From positions 119,391-176,846 of the forward strand of contig JAJFLC010000014.1 of the NCBI GenBank assembly GCA_021772895.1: a DNA stretch of 57,456 nt, in the 5' to 3' direction. Each line of letters starts with the position of its first letter. Position 1 is the first letter of the stretch. The translations under genes and the position numbers were made by a program. The stretch comes from Mariprofundaceae bacterium. GTDB taxonomy: Bacteria > Pseudomonadota > Zetaproteobacteria > Mariprofundales > Mariprofundaceae. The notes beneath the pieces are model-generated. The model ran no database searches, was not told where the DNA came from, and saw nothing but the letters and a program-made list of their open reading frames with translations. Of the stretch, positions 8,332-17,273 are shown one piece after another.

Positions 8332-9171
8332 CTAAGCCTGCATAATCGGGATACTAATCTTCCGTTTATTCAGTTTGGTAACCTTTTCGATCACTTTTTC
8401 AGCAAGTTCACGATACATACCTGCCTCTTTCGAATCCGGCACTGCCGCTGCAATTGGTGTGCCGGCATCCGACATCTCACGAATCGTCAGCTCCAGCGGC
8501 AACTTCGCAAGCACCTCTACCTTGTGTTTATCTGCCAACTTCTCTGCGCCATTCGTTGAAAAAATATGTGTAGGCTCATTGCAATGCGGGCAAACAAAAA
8601 CACTCATATTTTCAACGATTCCCAACATGGGTACGTGTACTTTATCAAACATCGCAATACCACGTTTACAGTCCAAAAGCGCAATATCCTGAGGTGTGGT
8701 GACAACAACCGCAGCAGTGAGTGGAACCTGTTGCACAAGTGTGAGATGGATATCACCCGTGCCCGGTGGAAGATCGATAACTAAATAATCAAGCTCACCC
8801 CATATCACATCATTTAATAGCTGCATCACGGCACCGGAAACCATCGGCCCGCGCCAGATCATTGCCTGCTCCTCTTTGATCATATAACCAATGGAAGTTG
8901 TCTTTACGCCGAAATTTTCAAGCGGCTCAATACCCTGCTCTGTAACTTTCGGTTCACGATCCGACAAACCCATCATCTGAGGAATGGAAGGGCCATAAAT
9001 ATCCGCATCAAGCAAGCCTGTTTTAGCACCACTCTGTGCCAGCGATACAGCAAGATTCACAGCGGTTGTTGATTTGCCTACACCGCCTTTACCCGATGCC
9101 ACGGCGATAATATTTTTCACGCCTTCAGGCATATTTTTTACCTGCTTGGTTTGTTGCTGTCCATCTGCCAT
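8332..9171 (-). CDS. mrp: Mrp/ApbC iron-sulfur carrier P-loop ATPase
   Basis: Mrp (ApbC) is an ATP-dependent scaffold that carries [4Fe-4S] clusters to apoproteins in the cytoplasm. The 279-residue protein has the deviant Walker A GKGGVGKS at 27-34, DADIYGPS at 55-62, DLPPGTGD at 133-140 and the cluster-binding CPHC at 194-197. It lacks the N-terminal DUF59/MIP18 domain found in longer Mrp proteins, like several shorter homologues. lepB lies upstream on the same strand after a gap of about 110 bases. Confidence 0.95.
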   Translation of the reverse strand: MADGQQQTKQVKNMPEGVKNIIAVASGKGGVGKSTTAVNLAVSLAQSGAKTGLLDADIYGPSIPQMMGLSDREPKVTEQGIEPLENFGVKTTSIGYMIKEEQAMIWRGPMVSGAVMQLLNDVIWGELDYLVIDLPPGTGDIHLTLVQQVPLTAAVVVTTPQDIALLDCKRGIAMFDKVHVPMLGIVENMSVFVCPHCNEPTHIFSTNGAEKLADKHKVEVLAKLPLELTIREMSDAGTPIAAAVPDSKEAGMYRELAEKVIEKVTKLNKRKISIPIMQA

Positions 9172-9281
9172 TGTTTTCTATGCCTCCAGAGAGGTCTGCA
9201 TGTTTGGTGGTCACGATTAATTGTCAACCTTGAATAAAAAATGGTTTAGTACCTGTTTAAAACAGTTCAAAATACAATTCT

Positions 9282-9902
9282 CTATAACAGGCCAAATCTG
9301 CTTAATGGCCAAAACCGTAAGACAGCCTGCCCCTGAAGATGTTTACGATGCACTGAGCCCCAACTACGCGAATCTTCAGAGTTGCCACGATTATCCCCCA
9401 TCAGAAAGAGACCGTTTTCAGGGATGATCGATGGCCCCCAATCCGATTCGAGATAAGAGTGCCAGATACGGTAGTTAAGATCGTCTTGACCAGTCACAGG
9501 CAAACGCTCCTTCCCACGTTTTCCGTGCTGTATATCCATACCATTGAGATAAAGTCTGTGATCGTGAAATTCAAGTCTATCACCCGGCAACCCCATCACA
9601 CGTTTCAGCCAGAGTTTCCCATGATCCAATGGATTATGAAACGTAATCATATCGCCGCGTTTCGGTAATGCCCATTGATAAGCCGATCTGTCCTGAAAGG
9701 GTAAATTCATGCCAAAACTCAGATGGTTGATAATAATACCGTCACCTTTCTGAACATTAGGCAGCATCGAGCCGGATTGCACATAAACAACGCCTATCAC
9801 GCTTGTCCGCAGTAAAATCACACCCACAACAGCAACAATAACCATAAGAAACCATCGAACGAGTCTCTTTTTCTGTGTGTTTTTTATTATCATTGAGTCC
9901 AT
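9282..9902 (-). CDS. lepB: signal peptidase I
   Basis: Signal peptidase I removes signal peptides at the periplasmic face of the inner membrane. The 206-residue protein has one N-terminal membrane helix (about 14-38), the catalytic serine in QSGSMLP (Ser45), the general-base lysine in LKRVMGLPGD (Lys100), and the C-terminal MGDNRGNSEDSRSWG box. This is a short single-anchor form; E. coli LepB is longer with two helices. An ATG three codons in is an equally possible start, since neither has a clear ribosome site. It is divergent from the exported module at 10043. Confidence 0.95.
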   Translation of the reverse strand: MDSMIIKNTQKKRLVRWFLMVIVAVVGVILLRTSVIGVVYVQSGSMLPNVQKGDGIIINHLSFGMNLPFQDRSAYQWALPKRGDMITFHNPLDHGKLWLKRVMGLPGDRLEFHDHRLYLNGMDIQHGKRGKERLPVTGQDDLNYRIWHSYLESDWGPSIIPENGLFLMGDNRGNSEDSRSWGSVHRKHLQGQAVLRFWPLSRFGLL

Positions 9903-10042
9903 TTCTAAAATTATATCGCCTAGGTGATTTAAGTTACAAGTATTGAAAACAATTTATATATATATTTCGGGTGGCAAACAACTTGCTTGCATGCTATATT
10001 ATTAAAGCAATTTATATAAAAGAATATTCCGGGGAGACTTAC

Positions 10043-10351
10043 ATGCATATCAGGGTTTTACTCATTGGCATTTTTTTACTTGTTGGGACTGTTGCACCAG
10101 TCGAAAACTTAAGTTCGCTAACCTTGGCATCTTCCAGTGTGCACGCTGAGGAAGCCGAGAAAGATGGCGGCATGGACAAGGTGCGGCTTATTCTTAAAAA
10201 AATGCGCTCATCCATGGCAAGCATGGAAGATTTTGATGAACTTGAAAAAATGGGCATGCCAAAATCTGATGTGGATCGTATGCGTCGGGCCGTGAAACAA
10301 AAGATTCAACAATTAACGGATGAGGCCGTTTTATTGATTCAGGCACTGTAA
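10043..10351 (+). CDS. small exported helical protein, module copy 1
   Basis: I do not recognise a named family. The 102-residue product starts at an ATG preceded by GGGGAG. It has a signal peptide (hydrophobic core at 5-30, probable cut after VHA near 35), then an entirely helical mature part of about 65 residues ending DELEKMGMPKSD...EAVLLIQAL. The last 56 residues align without gaps with those of the protein at 18886-19248 (23 identities by eye, including DELEK, G-P-SD and MR). In both copies this gene comes first and a larger exported protein with a cysteine pair follows. Role unknown; a periplasmic partner of the larger protein is plausible. Confidence 0.75.
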   Translation: MHIRVLLIGIFLLVGTVAPVENLSSLTLASSSVHAEEAEKDGGMDKVRLILKKMRSSMASMEDFDELEKMGMPKSDVDRMRRAVKQKIQQLTDEAVLLIQAL

Positions 10352-10424
10352 GCACAACAACTCCTGTTTAACTATATGTATACCAAACATTGAAAAAACT
10401 AAACACAAAGGCTAGGAATCACAT

Positions 10425-10988
10425 ATGAACAAGATCCGTATGAATATTAAATACATCCTCAGTGTTGCGGGCATCTCCCTGGCCGTTGGTATGCTCTACT
10501 TCGGCATGCCAGTGCAGGCATCGGTTAAAGCCGGTGATATAACAGGTGGTAAAAAAGCGCCTCATGTTAATATTGCCGCATTCCATAAGCTACATGGCCA
10601 GGAAGGTTTCAAATATCCGGAACACATCACTAGCAGTGACATTCTGCACGCTTTGCAAGGCAAGGCCCAATTCATTTTTATCAATCATACAGCAGGTCTA
10701 AAAGATGGTGATGTCATCACAGTGGCCAACGATGTCTTGCGTGAAGAGAGTGGTCACTTTTCAGATTTTGGTGTTGATTGCCAGATGTCAGTGCATATTA
10801 GAAGCAATGTAATCACACTGAGCGGTCTCTGTGAAATTCTGATGCTTGATCAGGATCATCGCGAAATTGAACATAAATTATTGATCAAGCCTGTTGATAT
10901 GCAGGTTGGAAAAGGCTGGATACTTCTTTATTATGATGCAGAAGATGGCATTGCCATCTACGCTGATGGAGAAATCGGATTGGAATAA
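10425..10988 (+). CDS. exported cysteine-pair protein, module copy 1, paralogue a
   Basis: Unrecognised family. The 187-residue product has a signal peptide (core about 9-28, probable cut after PVQA near 32). The mature domain of about 155 residues contains HVNIAAFHKLHG, AQFIFINHTAGLKDGDVI, NDVLREE, two cysteines (GVDCQM and SGLCEI) and a C-terminal GWILLYYDAEDG segment. The next gene encodes a product about four-fifths identical over the mature part. The protein at 18322-18879 shares HVN-AF, TAG-D-DVI, DVLR and the cysteine pair. The conserved cysteines suggest a periplasmic disulfide. AGGA precedes the ATG. Whether it is periplasmic, surface-bound or secreted is not visible. Confidence 0.75.
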   Translation: MNKIRMNIKYILSVAGISLAVGMLYFGMPVQASVKAGDITGGKKAPHVNIAAFHKLHGQEGFKYPEHITSSDILHALQGKAQFIFINHTAGLKDGDVITVANDVLREESGHFSDFGVDCQMSVHIRSNVITLSGLCEILMLDQDHREIEHKLLIKPVDMQVGKGWILLYYDAEDGIAIYADGEIGLE

Positions 10989-11020
10989 AACCACTAACCA
11001 CGGTTTACATGGAGAAAATA

Positions 11021-11569
11021 ATGCACGAAAAAATAATCATGAAACTTTCCATAATATTCATTACTGTCGCTCTGCTTACAGCAGGGGGCGGCGTTTACTC
11101 CTCAGTAAAAGCTGGTGATGTAACGGGGGGTAAAATGGCGCCCCATGTCAATATTGCCGCATTCCATAAACTGCATGGCCAGGAAGGTTTCAAATATCCG
11201 GAACATATCAAGGGTCAGGATATTCTACATGCTTTGCAGAGCAAGGCCCAGTTCATTTTCATCAATCATACGGCGGGTCTGAAAGATGGCGATGTCATCG
11301 TAGTCGCCAATGACGTACTCCGCGAAGAAGATGGCCATTTTGCAGATTTTGGTGTCGATTGTCAGATGTCAGTCCATCTTAAAGGCAAAGATGTAAGTCT
11401 CGGTGGCTTGTGTGAAGTGCTGATGCTTGATCAAAACCACCGCCAAATCGAACACAAGCTTTTCATCAAACCTGTGACCCTGCAACCCGGCAAAGGCTGG
11501 GTACTTCTGTATAACGATGAGGAAGATGGCATCGCTATCTATGCCGATACAGAATTTGGTCTTGAATAA
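11021..11569 (+). CDS. exported cysteine-pair protein, module copy 1, paralogue b
   Basis: A tandem duplicate of the preceding gene, starting about 30 bases after it. I chose the ATG at 11021 because GGAG (11011-11014) lies 6 bases before it; the in-frame ATG at 11009 overlaps that ribosome site. The product (182 residues) has a signal peptide with hydrophobic core at about 9-22. Its mature part is almost the same length as its neighbour's, and differences are scattered, with clusters at the KGQD and LKGKDVSLG segments. The cysteine pair and GLKDGDVI motif are intact, so both copies look functional. Function unknown. Confidence 0.75.
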   Translation: MHEKIIMKLSIIFITVALLTAGGGVYSSVKAGDVTGGKMAPHVNIAAFHKLHGQEGFKYPEHIKGQDILHALQSKAQFIFINHTAGLKDGDVIVVANDVLREEDGHFADFGVDCQMSVHLKGKDVSLGGLCEVLMLDQNHRQIEHKLFIKPVTLQPGKGWVLLYNDEEDGIAIYADTEFGLE

Positions 11570-11738
11570 AACCGGATTGAAAAAAACGGACCAGAGAACA
11601 GACTAAAGAGCGAACTAAATAAACGCTCAGGCCATGCATCTGTCTACATGATCTGAGTATTCAGTAGCAGGCTACACAAAGACCCTCATTTTTTAAGTTT
11701 ATTTTTCATACATCTCCATGATTCCTGTGTGGCGTTTC

Positions 11739-11752
11739 ACAGGTGTACCTGT
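11739..11752. promoter_or_regulatory. 14-bp palindrome upstream of rnfA
   Basis: ACAGGTGTACCTGT is a perfect inverted repeat (6-bp arms, 2-base centre) 27 bases before the rnfA ATG. An overlapping stem CCTGTG/CACAGG (11724-11743) and a GTAGC/GCTAC pair follow closely. It could be a regulator operator or a leader hairpin; no T-run follows. Confidence 0.35.
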
Positions 11753-11779
11753 AGCGTCAAGGCTACTATACTGCGCCCT

Positions 11780-12361
11780 ATGACTGAATTTGCCGTCATT
11801 CTCTTATCCGCCGTGCTGGTCAATAACTATGTGTTGACCAAGTTTCTCGGCATTTGTCCCTTCCTTGGTGTATCCAGTAAGGTAGAAACTGCAATGGGTA
11901 TGTCTTTTGCGGTGATGTTTGTCATGACACTGGCATCGACCGCATCGTGGTTAGTGCAACAATATATCCTCATCCCGCTGGATATTCTCTACCTGCAAAC
12001 GATCTTTTTCATCCTGATCATTGCATCACTGGTTCAATTCATTGAAATGATGATCCATAAAACCAGTCCGGTGCTCTATCAGGGTTTGGGTATCTTTTTG
12101 CCCTTGATCACCACCAATTGTGCGGTATTGGGTGTGGCACTGCTGAACATTCAACAGGATAACACCTTTATCACATCTGCCCTTTATGGTTTTGGTGCAG
12201 CGGTTGGTTTTGCACTGGTTCTGATCCTGTTCGCAGGTCTGCGCGAGCGTATTGAACACGCACCCATTCCAGAGGCATTCAAAGGTTCTCCCATTTCATT
12301 GATCACAGCAGGTATGATGTCTCTGGCATTTCTGGGCTTTTCCGGCCTGGTTAAATTTTAA
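11780..12361 (+). CDS. rnfA: Rnf electron transport complex subunit RnfA
   Basis: RnfA is an integral membrane subunit of the Rnf complex, which couples ferredoxin and NAD+ redox to ion transport. The start is set at ATG 11780 ([10 protein letters not shown]), giving 193 residues, the same as E. coli RsxA. Six hydrophobic helices are visible, with the conserved [18 protein letters not shown] near the N-terminus and [12 protein letters not shown] in the middle; the two cysteines lie in the expected intramembrane positions. It is the first gene of rnfABCDGE. Confidence 0.97.
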   Translation: MTEFAVILLSAVLVNNYVLTKFLGICPFLGVSSKVETAMGMSFAVMFVMTLASTASWLVQQYILIPLDILYLQTIFFILIIASLVQFIEMMIHKTSPVLYQGLGIFLPLITTNCAVLGVALLNIQQDNTFITSALYGFGAAVGFALVLILFAGLRERIEHAPIPEAFKGSPISLITAGMMSLAFLGFSGLVKF

Positions 12362-12382
12362 GCCCTTTCAGCTTATTTTTTC

Positions 12383-12970
12383 ATGACTTATCTTCTTACT
12401 ACCACAGCTGCATTCGGTGCATTCACGCTATTTTTTGCTGTCATACTTGCCATTGCAGGGCGCGTTTTCAAAATTGAAGGCAACCCGATTGCTGACAACA
12501 TTGAATCGCTCCTGCCACAAACGCAATGTGGGCAATGTGGATTTCCCGGATGTAAACCTTATGCAGGTGCTGTTGCTTCAGGCGAAGCTGAAGTCAATCA
12601 ATGTGTGCCGGGTGGCGAACGCACCATGCTCCAGATTGCAGATTTGATGGGTGTTGAACCCAAGACTGTTGAAGATGAAGCCACTGCACCCATGATTGCG
12701 TTTGTACGCGAAGATGAATGCATTGGTTGTACGCTCTGCATCAAGGCCTGTCCTGTTGATGCAATTGTTGGCGCCCCCAAACAATATCACACCGTTATTA
12801 CCGAACACTGCACGGGCTGCACCTTATGCGTTGAGCCATGCCCAGTTGATTGTATCGATATGCTGATTAAACCGGAACTTCTGGAACACTGGTCATGGCC
12901 TTTACCAGACACACATCGTGCACAACTGGCCATCGAACGAAAAGGACAACATGCTTCACACACTTCTTAA
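12383..12970 (+). CDS. rnfB: Rnf electron transport complex subunit RnfB
   Basis: RnfB is the iron-sulfur subunit thought to receive or deliver electrons with ferredoxin. The 195-residue protein has an N-terminal membrane anchor (about 4-26), a [4Fe-4S] motif with Cys49, 52, 57 and 73 (CGQCGFPGC), and two ferredoxin motifs (Cys113, 116, 119, 123 and Cys143, 146, 149, 153). It begins 21 bases after rnfA, and the start of rnfC lies within its 3' end. Confidence 0.97.
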   Translation: MTYLLTTTAAFGAFTLFFAVILAIAGRVFKIEGNPIADNIESLLPQTQCGQCGFPGCKPYAGAVASGEAEVNQCVPGGERTMLQIADLMGVEPKTVEDEATAPMIAFVREDECIGCTLCIKACPVDAIVGAPKQYHTVITEHCTGCTLCVEPCPVDCIDMLIKPELLEHWSWPLPDTHRAQLAIERKGQHASHTS

Positions 12971-14612
12971 AAGCATACAAAAGAGTACGAGAACATTTTC
13001 CGGTGGCATCGACCCTGAAATGTCAAAAATAACCGCGGCGGCGGCGATTGCAACGTCGATGCAGCCGCAACTCTATATCCTGCCCATCAAGCAGCATATT
13101 GGTGAAGCGTGTGAACCGATTGTCAGCGTCGGAGATCATGTGAAATGGGGTCAGAAAATTGCCAGGTCACAAGGTTATGTCTCTGTCCCTGTCCATTCGC
13201 CAACGTCCGGTAAAGTTGTAAAAATCGAAGAGCATGCCACCCCGCATCCATCAGGCATGGGCCTGCCATCTATTTTTATTGAACCTGATGGCAAAGACAC
13301 CCGGGATAAAAGCCTGAAACCCATCAAGGCTTACAGAGATACAGATCCCACCGAACTACGTGAGAGGTTACGCTTGTGTGGTATCGCAGGTCTCGGTGGC
13401 GCGGTATTCCCAACATTTATCAAGCTCTTAAAAGACAATCGGAATCCGATTGAAACGCTCATTCTCAACGGCATCGAATGTGAGCCCTATCTGACCAATG
13501 ATCACCGTTTGATGATTGAAAAAGCCAAAGAGATTATCATCGGTATCGATATCATCATGCATATGGTCGGCGCAAAAAAAGCAATCATTGCCATTGAAGA
13601 TAACAAACCCAATGCCTTAGAAATGATGCAGGAAACATTGGAAATACTATCGGAAAGCTTTCCGGACAGTACCCGGATTGAAGTCTGCCAACTTCCCACA
13701 CGGTATCCGCAGGGAAGTGAAAAACAGCTTATTGAAGTTTTGACAGGCAAGCAGGTTCCAGCAGGCAAACTACCCATGCATATTGGTGTCATTTGCCAAA
13801 ATGTCGGCACAAGCAAAGCCATTCACGATGCAATTATCAAAGGTCGCCCGCTCACAGAGCGAATTGTTACAGTCAGTGGTGATGCCGTTCCAAGGCCGGG
13901 CAATATGCGGGTTAGACTCGGCACCCCCATGCGCTTTGTATTTGCACAACATGGGCTTGAGACCTTTGATCATGTCCACCTGTTGCATGGTGGCCCGATG
14001 ATGGGTGAAAAGCTCAAAAATGCGGATGTGCCCGTGGTTAAATCCACCAATGGTTTGCTTGCCATGCACAGTACCAGCATGAAAGAGGCACATAAATCTG
14101 AACAGCCATGCATTCGCTGTGGCCACTGCGGCGTTGTCTGTCCGGTAAGTCTGGTACCCAACCTGCTGGCCGATCAATGCCGCAATAAGCAATTTGAAAA
14201 AGCAGAGTCCTATGATCTGTTTGATTGCATTGAGTGTGGAGCTTGTAGCTATGTCTGCCCTTCCAACATTCCATTGGTGCACTATTTCCGTTATGGCAAA
14301 GGACAATTAGCGCAGATCGGGCGAGAACAAAATTTTGCGCACGCATCAAAACAGCGCAGCGAACATCGGGATGACAGAATTGCACGTGAAAAAGAAGAAA
14401 AAGCAGCCAAACGCAGAGTGGTACGTGAAAAACATGTTGCCAAAGCTGACGATGACAAAACCAGTGCTGGCAAACCTGATCATGATAAAACGGCCGATCA
14501 CAAAACTGCTGATGAGAAAAAACCTAAAACAACGGACAAAACCATACAAAAAGACAAGCCCTCACCAAAATCACCACCAGGCAAAGCTTCATCCGGTAAG
14601 GTTTCATCATAA
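12951..14612 (+). CDS. rnfC: Rnf electron transport complex subunit RnfC
   Basis: RnfC is the peripheral NADH/FMN-binding subunit. The chosen ATG at 12951 (MLHTLLKS) has AAAGGAC upstream and overlaps rnfB by 20 bases; an ATG at 12918 is in frame but would overlap more. The 553-residue product has the TFSGGI start, the [13 protein letters not shown] and [21 protein letters not shown] segments, and two [4Fe-4S] motifs [12 protein letters not shown] and [13 protein letters not shown] Lys/Ala/Asp-rich tail of about 90 residues follows, low in complexity as in other gamma-type RnfC proteins. Confidence 0.97.
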   Translation: MLHTLLKSIQKSTRTFSGGIDPEMSKITAAAAIATSMQPQLYILPIKQHIGEACEPIVSVGDHVKWGQKIARSQGYVSVPVHSPTSGKVVKIEEHATPHPSGMGLPSIFIEPDGKDTRDKSLKPIKAYRDTDPTELRERLRLCGIAGLGGAVFPTFIKLLKDNRNPIETLILNGIECEPYLTNDHRLMIEKAKEIIIGIDIIMHMVGAKKAIIAIEDNKPNALEMMQETLEILSESFPDSTRIEVCQLPTRYPQGSEKQLIEVLTGKQVPAGKLPMHIGVICQNVGTSKAIHDAIIKGRPLTERIVTVSGDAVPRPGNMRVRLGTPMRFVFAQHGLETFDHVHLLHGGPMMGEKLKNADVPVVKSTNGLLAMHSTSMKEAHKSEQPCIRCGHCGVVCPVSLVPNLLADQCRNKQFEKAESYDLFDCIECGACSYVCPSNIPLVHYFRYGKGQLAQIGREQNFAHASKQRSEHRDDRIAREKEEKAAKRRVVREKHVAKADDDKTSAGKPDHDKTADHKTADEKKPKTTDKTIQKDKPSPKSPPGKASSGKVSS

Positions 14613-15658
14613 TGATCCATCTTAGCTCCCCACACATGCACGGTGGCGATTCCATTCGCATGACCATGCTATCCGTCATCTTTGCTCTGCTGCCTGCTAC
14701 GATTGTCAGTGTTTATCTGTTTGGCTGGCTGGCGTTTTTGTTGATTACTATCAGCATGGTAACTTGCCTTATCACAGAGTTTATATCCCTGCGTCTGATG
14801 GGACGATCTGCCTCACCGATCGGTGATGGCTCTGCGGCCCTAACAGGATTATTGCTTGCACTGACACTTCCCGCCTATCTTCCATGGTGGATGGTCATTT
14901 TGGCCTCTGTGATGGCCATTTTGCTTGGTAAACAACTCTATGGCGGGCTTGGTTATAACCTCTTTAACCCGGCTTTGGCTGCACGTGTTATTTTACTGAT
15001 CTCATTCCCACTGAATATGACAGCATGGATCATTCCCATGCATGTAGGTACGCCAGTGATTGATCTTTACGACTTTAATGCCTGCCTGAACCTACTGATT
15101 TTTGGCCCCGAATCACTGAATCGAGCGCTCGATGCCATTACCATGGCCAGCCCGCTTGGACACATCAAAACTGAGTGGAGTCAGGGCATTTCTGTCACCA
15201 ATGCATTACGTTCTTACGACTATAGCTATCTCGATGCTTTCCTTGGCCGTGAGGCAGGAAGCATTGGTGAAACCAGTGCGCTGGCACTATTGCTTGGTGG
15301 CATCTATATGCTGGCAAGGCATACCATCAGCTGGCACATCCCCTTCACCTATCTGGCAACCGTGTTAATACTGGCCGCCGTTTTCAACCTGATTGACCCA
15401 GCCCATTACGCGCCACCTCTTTTCCATCTACTGGCTGGAGGTTTAATGCTTTGCGCATTTTTCATGGCAACCGATCCGGTCAGTTCCCCGGTTACACCCA
15501 TGGGTCAGATCGTATTTGGTGTTGGCTGTGGCGTGCTTACATGGTCAATTCGTACCTATGGTGGTTATCCTGAAGGTGCCATGTTTGCTGTAATTCTGAT
15601 GAATTGCACAGTACCATTGATTGATCACTATTGCCGCCCGCGGGTTTATGGGCGTTAA
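14612..15658 (+). CDS. rnfD: Rnf electron transport complex subunit RnfD
   Basis: RnfD is a membrane flavoprotein subunit. The 348-residue protein starts at a TAATG junction with rnfC. It contains KQLYGGLGYNLFNPALAARV, several membrane helices, FFMATDPVSSPVTP and the C-terminal TVPLIDHYCRPRVYG. The covalent FMN site, normally a threonine in an xATPL context, here reads DAITMASPLGHIK, so the aligned residue is Ser180 (codon 15149-15151). Serine could still be flavinylated, but this departs from the family rule. Confidence 0.96.
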   Translation: MIHLSSPHMHGGDSIRMTMLSVIFALLPATIVSVYLFGWLAFLLITISMVTCLITEFISLRLMGRSASPIGDGSAALTGLLLALTLPAYLPWWMVILASVMAILLGKQLYGGLGYNLFNPALAARVILLISFPLNMTAWIIPMHVGTPVIDLYDFNACLNLLIFGPESLNRALDAITMASPLGHIKTEWSQGISVTNALRSYDYSYLDAFLGREAGSIGETSALALLLGGIYMLARHTISWHIPFTYLATVLILAAVFNLIDPAHYAPPLFHLLAGGLMLCAFFMATDPVSSPVTPMGQIVFGVGCGVLTWSIRTYGGYPEGAMFAVILMNCTVPLIDHYCRPRVYGR

Positions 15659-15685
15659 AATGAGAGATTTAGGTAACCCACTGAA

Positions 15686-16390
15686 ATGAGTAATTTCAAA
15701 ATTGATCGCGAACAGATTCAAATGGTCATTGCACTTGTTGCTGTTGCTGTTGTAGCTGTGTTTTTTCTTGGTTTAACAGATATAGTCACCCGTGAACCCA
15801 TTGCAACAGCCCAAAAATCAGCACTGCATAAAGCTCTGGTACAGGTATTACCCGAACATCAGAATGATCCATTAGCCGATGTTATTCACCTCAAACCTTC
15901 AGCCGATGAATCCTCTGACAATGGTGGATTGGCAGACAAAACATCCAAAACAAAAAAACCTTTCTATCCAGCAAAAGATAAACAAGGGAATATTATCGGG
16001 CTCGCTTGGGAAACCATCGCCCCTGATGGTTATAAAGGCACCATCCGGATTCTCATGGGTGTACTGCCTGATGGCTCCGTTCACGCGATTCGCATCACCG
16101 ATCATCGCGAAACACCGGGATTAGGCGATCACATCGTGCTCAATACAGGCTGGATCAATAGTTTTATCGGGAAAACGTTAAAAAACACACGTTGGGCAGT
16201 GAAAAAAGATCATGGAGACTTTGATCAGTTCACCGGTGCAACCATCACCCCCCGTGCCGTTGTAAAAGCAGTAAAAAAAGGCTTGGAGTTATTCAAAGCG
16301 AATAAAAAAGAGTTATTACTTACACCTCCTTCCAACACCTCCCCCATCAGCGTTCCAAAGGCCCAAACAGACAAAGGAGAAAAATCATGA
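15686..16390 (+). CDS. rnfG: Rnf electron transport complex subunit RnfG
   Basis: RnfG is a periplasmic flavoprotein subunit anchored by one N-terminal helix (about 11-30). The FMN-binding domain carries the flavinylation motif TGAT with acceptor Thr186, followed by ITPRAVVKAVKKG. Residues 68-95 form a polar Ser/Lys-rich insertion before the FMN domain. The Lys/Pro-rich C-terminal tail is unusually extended. The gene begins 27 bases after rnfD and its stop overlaps rnfE by ATGA. Confidence 0.96.
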   Translation: MSNFKIDREQIQMVIALVAVAVVAVFFLGLTDIVTREPIATAQKSALHKALVQVLPEHQNDPLADVIHLKPSADESSDNGGLADKTSKTKKPFYPAKDKQGNIIGLAWETIAPDGYKGTIRILMGVLPDGSVHAIRITDHRETPGLGDHIVLNTGWINSFIGKTLKNTRWAVKKDHGDFDQFTGATITPRAVVKAVKKGLELFKANKKELLLTPPSNTSPISVPKAQTDKGEKS

Positions 16391-17079
16391 ACAACACAAT
16401 CGATTCCATCTCCAAAAACCAAATTCTTGCAGATGGTTTCTGGCATAATAATACCATTTTCGCTCAACTACTCGGCATGTGCCCTCTACTTGGCGTAACC
16501 ACCTCAGCGGAAAATGGCTTCTGGATGGGTGCAGCGACGATCCTTGTATTGATCGGCTCCAATCTGGTTGTTTCGCTGGTTCGGGGTGGTATCCCTGCAC
16601 AGGTTCGAATCCCAGCCTACATCACCATTATTGCTGCATTTGTAACGATGGTCGATCTGGCTATGAATGCCTGGATGCATGAAATGTACCTGATTCTTGG
16701 TTTGTTCATCCCTCTCATCGTAGTCAACTGTGCGATTCTTGGCCGTGCTGAGGCCTTTGCCAGTAAAAACAGCGTCTCCGACTCGCTTGTCGATGCCATA
16801 GCTGTCGGAGCAGGTTTCACCTTTGCGCTGATGCTCTTAGGGGGTGTACGTGAGTTGCTCGGTCAGGGTGAACTATTTGGGTATGCAGTGTTTGGTGCAG
16901 ATTATCCTGATTTTCTGCTTTTCATTCTTCCACCGGGTGCCTTTATTGCGCTTGGTTTTATTCTGGCCGGTGTAAACATTATCAATCGGCGCATGAAAGA
17001 AAATGCAGACAAAAAAGCTGCTGAAGCTCTTACTGAAGTTTCACTCAACACCGAAACAACCGCACAGCCGAGCACGTAA
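16387..17079 (+). CDS. rnfE: Rnf electron transport complex subunit RnfE
   Basis: RnfE is an integral membrane subunit homologous to RnfA. The 230-residue protein has NNTIFAQLLGMCPLLGVTTSAENG near its start, RIPAYITIIAAFVTMVDL, and LIVVNCAILGRAEAFA, with six predicted helices and the paired cysteines of the RnfA/RnfE fold. ATGA overlap with rnfG and TAATG junction with the next small gene indicate translational coupling through this part of the operon. Confidence 0.96.
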   Translation: MNNTIDSISKNQILADGFWHNNTIFAQLLGMCPLLGVTTSAENGFWMGAATILVLIGSNLVVSLVRGGIPAQVRIPAYITIIAAFVTMVDLAMNAWMHEMYLILGLFIPLIVVNCAILGRAEAFASKNSVSDSLVDAIAVGAGFTFALMLLGGVRELLGQGELFGYAVFGADYPDFLLFILPPGAFIALGFILAGVNIINRRMKENADKKAAEALTEVSLNTETTAQPST

Positions 17080-17273
17080 TGGATTGGCAAATGATTTTAT
17101 TCCTTCTTCCAGTGGGCATCTTTTTATGGTGGGCAGGTTTTGTTGCCACCAAACGTATGCGTATTGGCAAAAACAAAGAACGCGAAGCATTGGCCAAACG
17201 GCTGCTGGCTGAGAAAGCCGCACGTGAAACCCTGGAAAATAACACTAAATCAGAACAACAGCAGACTCACTAA
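17079..17273 (+). CDS. small single-pass membrane protein in the rnf operon
   Basis: A 64-residue product with no family I recognise. One hydrophobic helix (about 4-22, WQMILFLLPVGIFLWWAGFV) is followed by a basic turn and an Ala/Glu/Lys-rich segment likely to form a cytoplasmic coiled coil. It starts at a TAATG junction with rnfE and ends at a TAATG junction with the tautomerase gene, so it is clearly translated as part of the operon. It might be an accessory or assembly subunit of Rnf, but nothing in its sequence says so. Confidence 0.75.
   Translation: MDWQMILFLLPVGIFLWWAGFVATKRMRIGKNKEREALAKRLLAEKAARETLENNTKSEQQQTH

Noticed and set aside
11608-11628. GAGCG/CGCTC hairpin after the second tandem paralogue
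   Set aside because: The stem is only 5 bp with an 11-base loop and no following T-run, so it is not a convincing terminator.
13770-14306. Minus-strand open frame of 178 codons
   Set aside because: It is antisense to the iron-sulfur region of rnfC and shows no protein-like composition.
16602-16613. GGTTCGAATCCC, a tRNA T-loop-like sequence
   Set aside because: It lies inside rnfE, encodes the conserved QVRIPAY segment, and has no acceptor or anticodon stems around it.
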